The notes under the pieces are model-generated. The model was given only the letters and a program-made list of their open reading frames with translations. It did not search any database and was not told the DNA's origin. Positions 9,649 through 18,514 of a stretch of DNA of 29,543 nt are shown here, piece by piece. Origin of the DNA: CAZKCK01 sp964552325 (GTDB lineage: Bacteria > Bacteroidota > Bacteroidia > Bacteroidales > TTA-H9); NCBI GenBank assembly GCA_964552325.1, contig CAZKHA010000030.1:1-29543 (forward strand). Reading direction: 5' to 3'. Within the stretch, counting starts at the first letter, position 1; each line of letters starts with the position of its first letter. Made by a program: the position numbers and the translations under genes.

Positions 9649-10353
9649 TCACGAATGTGGTTTTGACAGAACTTCTTCTAAAAGCTTAACAAATTGCACA
9701 AGCGATAATTCGTCATGTATCCGGATATTTTTTTCAACAATAATCTGTGAAGCAAGTTGTTGCAAATCGGTAGGCAAGGCTTTTAATAGTTTGCGCTTAC
9801 TTATTCGACTAAACGAAAGTTGCTGATTTTTACCCAAAACCAGTATATAGCGTGGTTGTTGTTCTAGGTTTTCGAGTATATATCCGCTTCCACCACTGCC
9901 CATTAAGGTATATCCCCTGATAACAGCTTTACGTAAAGCATAGCATTTTAGTAAGCCTGCATATAATTGTTGAACAAACACTTCGGTAGAATCGCTAAGC
10001 AAGTCGGGCTTAACCCGTATCTTAACAAAAACAAATTCGGGCTTTCCTTCAGGTTTTAAAACAAAAGAACGCACAAGTCCTTTATCAACCATTACCTCGA
10101 AACAAGTATCACAATTGTGCCAAATTAGTTCATCAAGGAACATATTATACCTTAATCGTAAATTGGAAACTACTTCACCGGTATTCGTATAAACAGCTCC
10201 ATTAAGCCAACTATTTATATAATATTGATTCCCGATATACCCTTTAGGCATTTCGTAACTGCTTCCACAAACTACTGGTTCGGGCAAGGTTTGGGCAAAA
10301 CACTGCCAAATAAGGCTAAAATGGATGATTATAGTTGCAACTACCGCTTTCAT
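9649..10353 (-). CDS. Secreted protein of unknown function, last gene of the TonB receptor operon
   Basis: I do not recognise a family. The 234 residues begin with a signal peptide (hydrophobic 3-17, likely cleavage after CFAQ near residue 21), so the product is exported. The mature part starts TLPEPVVCGSSYEMP and includes a CxxC pair in WHNCDTC, then alternating hydrophobic stretches that suggest a beta-rich fold; no further membrane segment is visible. Its start overlaps the stop of the preceding MG2-like gene by four bases (ATGA at 10350-10353), which implies translational coupling and a shared envelope role. The 3' end converges with the sensor kinase. Function is unknown; I infer only that it is an exported accessory protein of the receptor operon. 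Confidence 0.75.
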   Translation of the reverse strand: MKAVVATIIIHFSLIWQCFAQTLPEPVVCGSSYEMPKGYIGNQYYINSWLNGAVYTNTGEVVSNLRLRYNMFLDELIWHNCDTCFEVMVDKGLVRSFVLKPEGKPEFVFVKIRVKPDLLSDSTEVFVQQLYAGLLKCYALRKAVIRGYTLMGSGGSGYILENLEQQPRYILVLGKNQQLSFSRISKRKLLKALPTDLQQLASQIIVEKNIRIHDELSLVQFVKLLEEVLSKPHS

Positions 10354-12044
10354 GGTTTCCTTTTCCCCTGCTGTTTTACAATAATGAATGATGACGCCTG
10401 AACCAGTCGCTCGCCATCTGCTATTCCTTCAACTTTAATTTCATATACACCCGACAGTTGTGAGGCTAGCAAACCAAACCTGAATACATCGCCCTTGGGT
10501 AAACTAACACCCGCCTGCCAAGCTAATAGGTTCCTAAAATTGGGAAGCAGGCCGGGTAATGCTACCGAAGCAGATTTTAAAACACTTGGCATGATAAATT
10601 CATTAGCGGTATTGATAATAAGTACATTTGGAAAATAAGTAGAAGTTTCAACTGCTTCCTTCGTAAAAACCGCCAAGGTGCTATTAAACAACAACTTGCC
10701 GCAAATCAATTGACGGTCGGTTACTTCAATATGGTCAATTTGCTCAGAACCGAGGCCTATTATTTGTTCAGGATTTTGTGTATAAATCCCATTCAAAAAA
10801 ATATCGGGTTGGGTTTGTTTAAGGCCTTTGGCAATTGAGGTCGTATTCTCTATAATTAGTTTGCCCTGCTGGCTTCGTGTTCGAATGCTTGGCAAAAGAT
10901 TGCGTGCTATTTCGATAAAATCGGGAAAGGCTTGGTATTGCGCTGGTCGAATGGCATAATCAGCTTTTGAATACAGCAATGGGCAAACGGATTTAGCTGT
11001 TTTTAATTGCATACGTTCAATCGCATCGCCTGTACCATAAATCTTGTGAATATGAGCCAAATCGCGGCACAAACGCACAAATTGCATTTGTTCTCCAGAA
11101 GCCATTTGTAGCCGAGGGGCCGACATGGTTACATGCATAAACGGGTCGTCAACCATTAGCTGCCAGCTAGGGTCGCAAATCTTTTGGTGGATACGCAACG
11201 TAAGGGTTTTCTGTTGATAATATCCGGGCAACAAAAAACTGAAATTCCCTTCATTATCCGTAAAACAATATTTTAGGTTTACAAGACTGTCAATAGCTGA
11301 CAGCAGTACACAGCAATCAGGAATGCCACTGCCTGTGGACTTATTTACGACTTTTCCGCTTAGCACATTTCCGCTGGTTTCTGGAATAAACCTTTTTTGA
11401 ATTGGCAATTCTTTGGTGCCATTCTGTACCAATAACTTGGCTGAATCGCTTGCTAATAACGGTTGATGTAACTTAATAGCCAACGATAACACAAGGCGTT
11501 TACCTGCGAAAGCTTCTGACGGGCTTATGGTTACGTAAATGCTGTCATTTGGGCTATAGTGCGAGCTATCTGCTGAAACACTAATCTCTGGGCTTAATGG
11601 TGTTTTCGTCTCATTAACAGGCAAATATAGCAGCCCATTGAGTTTATCGAAACGGTTTACTACCGTGAACCATTTATCGAAACAGGCTGAAAGTCCTGAA
11701 TTTTTGGTGGAATTGGTAAACACCGTAAGTAAATAATTACCCGTTGGTAGCGTATCGTTAAGATAAAGACTGCCATAAAAAATCCCTTCATCAACTTGCA
11801 TTGTTAAAGTACCTACGGAATTCTCTTTTGCATCCCTACAAATCAAATAGGCTACCGTTGAAAGACTGGCTTGTGTTGAGTCTTGTGCATAGAGATACAA
11901 AGAAAAGAACATGGTTTCACCTGAAATATAGAGGTTTCGATCGGTATGTACATGAATGCGTTCGTCGGCCTTTAATGAGCAAGGCATGAAGCTTATAAAA
12001 AAGCCCAAAAGCAAAAAACTTATATGTGTCTTTAGTTCAGCCAT
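10350..12044 (-). CDS. Secreted macroglobulin-like (MG2-type) protein of a TonB receptor operon
   Basis: Exported protein of 564 residues from the chosen ATG at 12044. That start gives a clean signal peptide (MAELKTHISFLLLGFFISF, cleavage near residue 25) and lies 10 bases after the stop of the upstream gene; an earlier ATG at 12134 would bury the signal. Residues about 28-130 form an MG2-like domain beginning IHVHTDRNLYISGETMFFSL, the pattern of alpha-2-macroglobulin-related Bacteroidota proteins. A second beta domain (about 155-220) is followed by a carboxypeptidase-regulatory-like fold (about 228-295, GKVVNKSTGSGIPDCCVLL). The C-terminus (NFRNLLAWQAGV then SGVYEIKVEGIADG) resembles the usual end of these proteins. 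The thiol-ester motif and protease-bait features of true macroglobulins are absent. It is coupled to the downstream gene by ATGA. Its role in uptake or assembly is inferred from context only. Confidence 0.78.
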   Translation of the reverse strand: MAELKTHISFLLLGFFISFMPCSLKADERIHVHTDRNLYISGETMFFSLYLYAQDSTQASLSTVAYLICRDAKENSVGTLTMQVDEGIFYGSLYLNDTLPTGNYLLTVFTNSTKNSGLSACFDKWFTVVNRFDKLNGLLYLPVNETKTPLSPEISVSADSSHYSPNDSIYVTISPSEAFAGKRLVLSLAIKLHQPLLASDSAKLLVQNGTKELPIQKRFIPETSGNVLSGKVVNKSTGSGIPDCCVLLSAIDSLVNLKYCFTDNEGNFSFLLPGYYQQKTLTLRIHQKICDPSWQLMVDDPFMHVTMSAPRLQMASGEQMQFVRLCRDLAHIHKIYGTGDAIERMQLKTAKSVCPLLYSKADYAIRPAQYQAFPDFIEIARNLLPSIRTRSQQGKLIIENTTSIAKGLKQTQPDIFLNGIYTQNPEQIIGLGSEQIDHIEVTDRQLICGKLLFNSTLAVFTKEAVETSTYFPNVLIINTANEFIMPSVLKSASVALPGLLPNFRNLLAWQAGVSLPKGDVFRFGLLASQLSGVYEIKVEGIADGERLVQASSFIIVKQQGKRKP

Positions 12045-12054
12045 ACGTATTTGT

Positions 12055-13140
12055 CTAAAACCGCCAAAAGTACGGGGGTTCTTGAATACTCTTGCCATGA
12101 TCGGGGATGCTATCAACATCAACAGCCGAAGCAAAAACAGCTAAATTGTCGCCTAGTAAGGGTTTTACCCAAAATGACTTTTTGGAGCAGGCCGAAACTT
12201 CAAAAAATCCGAACACCTTCGTTTGGGGCTCGTTAATGCAACTTAGGTTGCCTTGTACTTGCGCCGCTATCGGATCAAATAGCTGGTTGTTGGCTGCAAG
12301 CTGATCGTTAAGCGCTTTATAAAACCTGCTGGCATCTTGGGTGAGCACATAAGGCTTTACTTGCAGAAACCAATTAGTAATAGTTTCGGTATCAGCTAAT
12401 TGATAAAACGACTCCCTTACCGGGAAGAAACAAATATCATATTGCTTAATTTGTTGTTGATTCACAAAAGTTCCTTCAGGTGTAAGGTTGAATGATTTTA
12501 GTGGGTTCTCCTTTCGCCAAGCATAAACAATGCTCGGATAAGGTTGGGTACTTTTATCAATCATGGTATATCCTACCACCAAAGTTGCGCTAAACCGAAT
12601 TCTAGCCTCAGCTAGTGTGTTTGTACTAAAATCGGCAAACGCTTGAACTCCTTTAGCTTTCTTCACTGAATATACACCCCCCGATGTATAGATATATTCC
12701 TTTTCATCAATTACACCATAAACACTGTCGATACGAACATCCATAGGCATGGTTTGAGGCTTAGAAACAATGGTTTGGCCATTTACAGTCAAGATATGCA
12801 GGGTGTAAGTGCTGCCGGGCTCTCCCTTGAAATCGGCTTTAGCAGAATAATAATATCCAGGGCGGTCTTCCCTAAAGTAATAAATATGGTTGTTTTGGTC
12901 AATCACATAAACAGTGGCATTGGTTATGGCTGGATACGATTGCGTAGCATTATAGGCTACCGAAAGGTTCAGTTTTACTTCGTAAGGGCCAGGCTCGTTC
13001 GTTATTAAAGCATCAACCACAATAAAGGGTGCTTGCGTTTCAATTTCAGGATCGTAAGTTTCTTTGCAAGCATATACCAGTAAAACTGCCAAAAACAGCA
13101 TCAGGGGCCAGCGAGGTAAATAGTTGAATTGTAAAATCAT
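12055..13140 (-). CDS. DUF4249 domain lipoprotein
   Basis: A 361-residue lipoprotein: a hydrophobic segment (about 12-24) ends in a lipobox-like VYAC with the acceptor cysteine at C25. The mature protein begins KETYDPEIETQAPFIVVDALITNEPGPYEVKL (split by a predicted beta sandwich), the characteristic opening of the DUF4249 family, followed by NATVYVIDQNNHIYYF and GEPGSTYTLHI. The biochemical role of DUF4249 is not known; members are very often encoded next to TonB-dependent receptors in Bacteroidota. Here the start overlaps the receptor stop by four bases (ATGA, 13137-13140), so the two are probably made together and may form an outer-membrane complex, analogous in layout to SusC/SusD although not homologous to SusD as far as I can see. 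Confidence 0.87.
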   Translation of the reverse strand: MILQFNYLPRWPLMLFLAVLLVYACKETYDPEIETQAPFIVVDALITNEPGPYEVKLNLSVAYNATQSYPAITNATVYVIDQNNHIYYFREDRPGYYYSAKADFKGEPGSTYTLHILTVNGQTIVSKPQTMPMDVRIDSVYGVIDEKEYIYTSGGVYSVKKAKGVQAFADFSTNTLAEARIRFSATLVVGYTMIDKSTQPYPSIVYAWRKENPLKSFNLTPEGTFVNQQQIKQYDICFFPVRESFYQLADTETITNWFLQVKPYVLTQDASRFYKALNDQLAANNQLFDPIAAQVQGNLSCINEPQTKVFGFFEVSACSKKSFWVKPLLGDNLAVFASAVDVDSIPDHGKSIQEPPYFWRF

Positions 13141-15884
13141 AGGGCAAAGCTATAAGTAAGCGTGGGAATGGGTTGTCCCAAGATATACATTTTATATAGA
13201 TGATAGGTGCTACGAGCCCCCGGAACTCGATCATCGTCTTTGGCATAATATACCGAATAGGCATTTTTACGGCCATAAAGGTTTAAGATTGAAAGAGTCC
13301 AACTTCCACGTAATTTTTTGCTTAACCGTAAACTTGGGAATAGTGTAAGCGAAACATCAAGGCGGTGGTAATCAGGGAGACGGTACTTGTTGCGCTCAGA
13401 ATAAACGATAACCTGGGTGCCATTTACTTCATATTTTTGTTCTGGCAAGGTAAGAGGCCTGCCCGAATTGAAAGAGAATACTGATGAGAATGCCCATCGA
13501 GCTGATAATTTATAGTTTGCTGTAATAGTCAGGCTGTGTGGCGTATCAAAGTTTGCAGCAAACCAATTATTGCCGTTTATTTTTTCGTCATCGGTGGTGC
13601 CCGAAGTACGGCGTTGCGAACGCGACCATGTGTAGCTAACCCAACCCGTGAGCCTTCCCGCACTTTTCTTCATATAAAGCTCAATTCCATAGCTTCGCCC
13701 TTCGGCAGGAATAAGGTCAGTTTCAAGATGGGGATTCAGAAGTAGCTGAGCACCATTTTTATACTCAATGGCATTGGCTTGTTTTTTAAAGAAACACTCC
13801 ATTGAAGTCTCAAACATGTTGTTGTGCAAGTTTAAGTAATAGCCCAACGAAAGCTGTGTAGCCGAAACAGGCTCAAAATTGGTGCTGCTCAGTTTCCAAG
13901 CATCCGTTGGTGAGGCAATAGCGGTGTTTGATACCAAATTTATAAATTGATTCATGTGCTGAAAACCCAACTTAATTGAGCTGTTTTCGGTTAGAATATA
14001 CCGCATCGAAAAACGAGGCTCGGGCAATATAAAGGTCTTAATAGCTTCATTATCATTATACTTGAGTGTATCAATAAGATTTCCCATCGTTCGAGGTAAG
14101 CCCGGTTCAAATACAAAGATGTTTGCTGGGCCAAAAGCTGTATAACACGCAAGCCTGATACCAGCCTCGATACTTAATAACGGGTTAATATCCCAATTAT
14201 CAGCTAAATATGCCGAGGTTTCAACACCTTTTTCGAGGTCTAGTACCACTTTTTCAATAATCGATTCATCGCTTAAGGGCGTTAAGATACCCGGCTGATT
14301 ATTATATAGAATTGCATCAATTCCCGATTCGATGTTGTGACCTGAACCTGGTAACCAAGTTAACTTCCATTTTAACGCTTTATAATCCAATCCAAAATCA
14401 ACTTTATTAGCCGAAAGTAGCTTTAAGGAATCATTGTATTTGTACGTAAGCTGATAATTGCTTAATCCGGTGGTTAAAGTAGAAAGCAACTTTTTATTTA
14501 GCAACAAAGTCCATTTTAACGATGAAACCAAATTGCTATAGGTGTAATTGGTATTTGAACTAAACGAAAAGTTATCGTGGCTGTAGCAAGTTGATATAGA
14601 GAGGGTGTTCCGAGCATTGAGTACATAATTTGCCTGCCCATTTACATCATAAAACCCGGCATTACTGTTCTTTAAATCAATATCGGGTAGGCTCCGCAGC
14701 ATCCAATCCGAATAGGAACCCCGCACAGACAACACAATATTTCCTTTGCTGTGGCCAAAAGGAGACTCCAATTTCAGTCTGCTGTTAATTAAACCTATTC
14801 CTCCTTTTACCATGAATTTATCTGGGTTTTCGGCTCCCGTACTAATATCGGTTACCGATGATATCCGTTCACCAAATCTTGCAGGAATTCCTGATTTATA
14901 GATGGATACACCTGTAACAACATCGGTATTTAATGCTGAGATAAGCCCAAATAAATGCGAAGTGCTATACATAGGGATTCCATCGAGCAGGAATAGGTTT
15001 TGATCGGCACCGCCTCCATGCACATAGAATCCACTCCCAAATTCTCCTGACGACTGAATGCCAGGCAATAATGTAATATTTTTAATTAAATCATGCTCTC
15101 CCATAAAACCTGGGAATTGCTTAACAGACTTTGCATCAAGCTTAAAAAACCCTGTACGGGTTGCCGTAACGTAACTATCGCTCCTTGTTCCGGTAATTAC
15201 GGCTTCTTTAAGCTCAAACGATTTGTAGAACAACTCTACGTTTATGGCCCCATCACTTACTAATTCAAAGCATTCAGTTAAAGTCTTATAGCCGAACAAA
15301 CGAAATGTAAAACAATGCTTGCCCACCGGAATTTGCATCTCAAAAGCACCATGAACATCGGTTACAAAACTTTTCCCTGTTTTATCATCCACAATAGTAA
15401 CGCCGGGAAGCGGCAAAGTGCTAGTGCCGTCAATAACTTGGCCCGTAATTCTCGCTTTGCTGTGCCGGCCATATTCTGCTTTATTGCCAACCACCCTTAG
15501 TCCATCCATTTCAGGTAAATTGTTCTTAGGGATTTCGGCAGTGGAGGGTATAAAAACGATGTTAGTGCTATCAATCCGGATGTAAGCTAATCCGGTTAGT
15601 CGGCATATTTCGGCCAAATTCTGTGTTAATGTTAATTTTGGATTTAATGAGCCCTTAAATTCGCTGAACCATATAGGCTCATAAAAAAAACGCTGATTAT
15701 AATGATAGGCCATTTGGCTAAACAACGAATCGCTATGGCTGGTTCTATTACCCAAATCAACAGGCGCATGATCCAATGACTGTGAATGTAGGTCAAAAAC
15801 CTGACAAACCAAAATCGTGAAGACCAAAAAAAACACTATCCCTTTCAGGCGGTTGATAACAACAGATGTATGAGCTGATTGCAC
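13137..15884 (-). CDS. TonB-dependent outer membrane receptor with STN and carboxypeptidase-regulatory-like domains
   Basis: A 915-residue outer membrane receptor, first gene of a four-gene operon. Order of domains: signal peptide (about 1-35), short STN (secretin/TonB N-terminal) domain (about 53-115), carboxypeptidase-regulatory-like domain (about 144-215, ITGQVIDGTSTLPLPGVTI), plug (about 245-350, with VHGGGADQNLFLLDGIP) and a 22-strand-type beta barrel to the end (TYSFAL). Family members import large or scarce ligands using TonB/ExbBD energy; the ligand here cannot be told from sequence. STN domains usually signal to a FecR-type anti-sigma factor, but no fecI/fecR pair lies in this window. 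A possible promoter is at 16014-16046. The stop overlaps the DUF4249 start (ATGA). Confidence 0.92.
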   Translation of the reverse strand: MQSAHTSVVINRLKGIVFFLVFTILVCQVFDLHSQSLDHAPVDLGNRTSHSDSLFSQMAYHYNQRFFYEPIWFSEFKGSLNPKLTLTQNLAEICRLTGLAYIRIDSTNIVFIPSTAEIPKNNLPEMDGLRVVGNKAEYGRHSKARITGQVIDGTSTLPLPGVTIVDDKTGKSFVTDVHGAFEMQIPVGKHCFTFRLFGYKTLTECFELVSDGAINVELFYKSFELKEAVITGTRSDSYVTATRTGFFKLDAKSVKQFPGFMGEHDLIKNITLLPGIQSSGEFGSGFYVHGGGADQNLFLLDGIPMYSTSHLFGLISALNTDVVTGVSIYKSGIPARFGERISSVTDISTGAENPDKFMVKGGIGLINSRLKLESPFGHSKGNIVLSVRGSYSDWMLRSLPDIDLKNSNAGFYDVNGQANYVLNARNTLSISTCYSHDNFSFSSNTNYTYSNLVSSLKWTLLLNKKLLSTLTTGLSNYQLTYKYNDSLKLLSANKVDFGLDYKALKWKLTWLPGSGHNIESGIDAILYNNQPGILTPLSDESIIEKVVLDLEKGVETSAYLADNWDINPLLSIEAGIRLACYTAFGPANIFVFEPGLPRTMGNLIDTLKYNDNEAIKTFILPEPRFSMRYILTENSSIKLGFQHMNQFINLVSNTAIASPTDAWKLSSTNFEPVSATQLSLGYYLNLHNNMFETSMECFFKKQANAIEYKNGAQLLLNPHLETDLIPAEGRSYGIELYMKKSAGRLTGWVSYTWSRSQRRTSGTTDDEKINGNNWFAANFDTPHSLTITANYKLSARWAFSSVFSFNSGRPLTLPEQKYEVNGTQVIVYSERNKYRLPDYHRLDVSLTLFPSLRLSKKLRGSWTLSILNLYGRKNAYSVYYAKDDDRVPGARSTYHLYKMYILGQPIPTLTYSFAL

Positions 15885-16371
15885 CGTGTGTGGTTAATTT
15901 GAGTAAGGCCGGTTTCTAATAGGTCCTGAAAGTTTGGTATTTATTCAAACACAATTGGAAGCAGCCTGAAACGTAGCAAAAGCCTTGCTATGACCAACCT
16001 TCCCATCTACAGGCAAAATTACGAAAAAATGCATGCCCACTTCCAACAATTTACGAATCCTTCAAACTATGTTTTTGTTTGTGGCTTTGGCTTGGCTTAC
16101 ATTCCGGACTCAAACCGCCTATTCCGGTAATCCCAAATTTGCATATTACAGAGCCCATTAATGTTAAAAACAATGCAAATACTTGAATATATATGCATAT
16201 CCGGTAATTTGGAATAGCGCACCAAAATGCAAATTATATTACATGCAAACACATAACATCTATTTGTTAAATGTGTGCAAAATAAGATAAAAAACCGAAA
16301 AGACGAAGCTAAACAAAGCCTCAAGTAAAAATGTGATTTTCAACTTAAGACTCTGAACGATTTGGTGCCAA
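15885..16371. other. Intergenic region upstream of the TonB receptor, with repeated ATGCAAA and TCCGGTAAT motifs
   Basis: 487 bases without a convincing gene; the frame at 16097-16324 on the minus strand shows no family features. It contains ATGCAAAT at 16173-16180 and 16227-16234, ATGCAAAC at 16243-16250, the inverted form ATTTGCAT at 16137-16144, and TCCGGTAAT twice (16123-16131, 16200-16208). A weak hairpin (GAAGC 16305-16309 with GCCTC 16318-16322) lies behind the LruC gene and might act as its terminator, but the following U-run is broken. Confidence 0.55.
16014..16046 (-). promoter_or_regulatory. Possible promoter of the TonB receptor operon
   Basis: On the minus strand TAATTTTG (16021-16014) fits the TAnnTTTG consensus, with TTG (16046-16044) 22 bases upstream. 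The spacing is not ideal and the leader to the ATG at 15884 would be about 120 bases, so this is only a candidate. Confidence 0.3.
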
Positions 16372-18354
16372 TTATTTGCTTTCTACACTCAAATAGGTAG
16401 CATTGCGGTAGCCGGGTTTATCTTTATACCAATCGTTGTAATTGGATCCACCTGACTCAGCCCATGTGTTAAACTTTGTATATGCTTGGTTTATTGGCTT
16501 CATTTCTTTAGGAAAGTCAAACGTTTCCAGGAAGTTAATTACCCATGGCAATTTATTTGTGGTTTGGTAGAACTTACCCTGCGATGAGTTGCTTTTGTCA
16601 TCTTGTGTGTTAAATAGGGCTGAATTCATTTTATTTGTAGGTGTTTGGTTGATTTGATGAACCTCGCGGCCCCTATCCTTATTAACAAAAATAAACGCAT
16701 TAAATGGAGGTGTACCTAATGCCGCTGCATCCATCGGGGTTTGTAAGGCAATGGTAATGGTCCGCTCAAGATAAAGATTGTCTTTGGCGTTATCAAAAAC
16801 AATAACCGTGGCTTTGTTTTGTCCAGATTCAAGCCCTTTTGCATTAAGAGTGACCAAACCCTGTGTAATGGTGGATCCGGTAACGGATGTTACTTGGCTT
16901 TCGTTGAGCGGCAATTGGAATCCGAAGCCATTCTGGTAAACACCACCGACATGCGCAGCCGTAAACTTTCCAATCAACTCCACAACTTTGTCGTTGGCAT
17001 TCATTACTGTTTTAAACCGGTATTTAACTACTAAGTCGTTAAAATCATAGTCGCCCTGTTTAGGCCAATTGTCTTCAAAAGCCAGTGTGGCGTCGCTTAA
17101 TGCGCTGGGGGTATAAGTATTGTAAGCTCGTGATGCATCGTTGGGGTATTCATCATACAGGTCTTCTATGCCATCGCCATCGCCATCTACTAGTACCGGG
17201 GCTGATGGGGCCGTTCGGGTTGATAGGTCGTCAATTTTTTGATTATAGGCATTGAATTTGTATTCCCAGCTGCCATTTGCTTTGTTCATCTTTACCAGTT
17301 TACTATTCGCATTGTGGTTAGAAATCCACATTTCGCCATTGGTAGTAATGGTCATGCCCGTAGGTTTAAAGGGTAGGTTGCCCTGGGTGATTTTATGGGC
17401 ATATATCTTATTTGTTTTAAATTCAAGCCAATACACCCCTTTATACGTTGCCAGATACCATTTTTTTTCTGGTGAAATAGCAATATCACCAAACTCAGAT
17501 CCTTCCAAGTCTTCAATTTCCTTTTGGGTAAGCACGGTTCCATTGGCAGGGTCAATTGTATACAGCCGTTCTCCGTAACACGAATACAGTAAGCCATCAT
17601 TTGGGTTGTAATCAAACCGCTCAACCTTCATATTCAAACTCGCAACAGTCTGATTTGTTTGCGTGGCAAGATCGTATTTATAAAGGCGGTAAGGGGGCAA
17701 TTTACCTACATAGTATAGCTTATTATTCAGGTTATCGATGGCACAGGCTCCACTACCCACCGGAAGGGTGGTAAGGGTGGTCAATTGGCCGGTAGTCAGG
17801 TCAATGGTAAACAGTTTGCCAGAATCATTTACTCCATATAGGATGTCATCTACAGTTGTAGCGTTTTTAAATCCGCCTTTTAAAATGGCTGTAGAACCAT
17901 TTACCTGGATGGTGTTGCTGGTAAACACACCCTGCATGTTTTTTATCACATACAATTCTGTAATATAGGCAGGAATTGAAACAACCAGGTTAAATAAGCC
18001 AGTTTCAGTTATTTTACTGGCAATTAAGTCGTTGGTCTCATCATAACTAGGTATGATTTCGGTAACGGTTACGCCTTCATCGTTAATAAAAGTCACAGTA
18101 TCAGTTTGAATATCAGTACTGTGCAAAAAAACATCGTAGCGTGCTGAACCACCCGATTTTAGAGGATCCTGAAACACAATGTTTATCTGTTTGGTAGTTT
18201 CAAAGCCAAAGTTCTCAGGAATGAGGAGCTCATCCATCGTTTTTTGTTCGGTGGCTGTAGGTGTTTCTTCATCTTTGCACGAAGTTTGAAGAATGACAAA
18301 AAAACCCACCGCAAAAATGCTAGCTAGGCTAAAAAGTTTACTAAATGCATTCAT
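16372..18354 (-). CDS. LruC (DUF4842) domain lipoprotein with beta-propeller-like middle region
   Basis: A 660-residue surface or periplasmic lipoprotein. The N-terminal hydrophobic segment ends in LQTSC with the lipidation cysteine at C26. Residues about 50-150 look like a beta-sandwich. Residues about 160-365 carry repeated strands with KLFTIDLTTGQLTTL, NKLYYVGK, ERLYTIDPANGTVL and GEMWISNHN, as in six-bladed SMP-30/NHL-like propellers. A calcium-binding type DGDGDGIEDLYDEYPND segment (390-406) leads into the LruC domain (about 420-655), recognised by FEDNWPKQGDYDFNDLVV, REVHQINQTPTNK, LFNTQDD, LPWVINF and WAESGGSNYNDWY. The function of LruC proteins is not established. The gene stands alone with its own promoter (18391-18422); base composition matches its neighbours. 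Confidence 0.9.
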   Translation of the reverse strand: MNAFSKLFSLASIFAVGFFVILQTSCKDEETPTATEQKTMDELLIPENFGFETTKQINIVFQDPLKSGGSARYDVFLHSTDIQTDTVTFINDEGVTVTEIIPSYDETNDLIASKITETGLFNLVVSIPAYITELYVIKNMQGVFTSNTIQVNGSTAILKGGFKNATTVDDILYGVNDSGKLFTIDLTTGQLTTLTTLPVGSGACAIDNLNNKLYYVGKLPPYRLYKYDLATQTNQTVASLNMKVERFDYNPNDGLLYSCYGERLYTIDPANGTVLTQKEIEDLEGSEFGDIAISPEKKWYLATYKGVYWLEFKTNKIYAHKITQGNLPFKPTGMTITTNGEMWISNHNANSKLVKMNKANGSWEYKFNAYNQKIDDLSTRTAPSAPVLVDGDGDGIEDLYDEYPNDASRAYNTYTPSALSDATLAFEDNWPKQGDYDFNDLVVKYRFKTVMNANDKVVELIGKFTAAHVGGVYQNGFGFQLPLNESQVTSVTGSTITQGLVTLNAKGLESGQNKATVIVFDNAKDNLYLERTITIALQTPMDAAALGTPPFNAFIFVNKDRGREVHQINQTPTNKMNSALFNTQDDKSNSSQGKFYQTTNKLPWVINFLETFDFPKEMKPINQAYTKFNTWAESGGSNYNDWYKDKPGYRNATYLSVESK

Positions 18355-18390
18355 GGCTAACAGGACTAGTGTTTAGAACGAAATTCAATA

Positions 18391-18422
18391 CAAATATACA
18401 AAAGTTGGAAAGCTTTTCCAAA
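18391..18422 (-). promoter_or_regulatory. Bacteroidota-type promoter of the LruC lipoprotein gene
   Basis: On the minus strand, TTTG (18422-18419) and TATATTTG (18398-18391) are separated by 20 bases, matching the phylum consensus TTTG-N(19-21)-TAnnTTTG. Transcription would start near 18384, leaving a leader of about 30 bases before the ATG at 18354. Confidence 0.6.
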
Positions 18423-18514
18423 TGTGAACACCTATATACATTTGGTATTGCCTCAAAAACACATAAAAAACAAACAAACAACTCTTTGCAAAAAAGGGTG
18501 TTGGCTTTCTTGGT

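Noticed and set aside
12045..12134. N-terminal extension of the MG2-like protein to ATG 12134
   Set aside because: It would overlap the DUF4249 gene by 80 bases and place 30 residues in front of a good signal peptide; ATG 12044 fits better.
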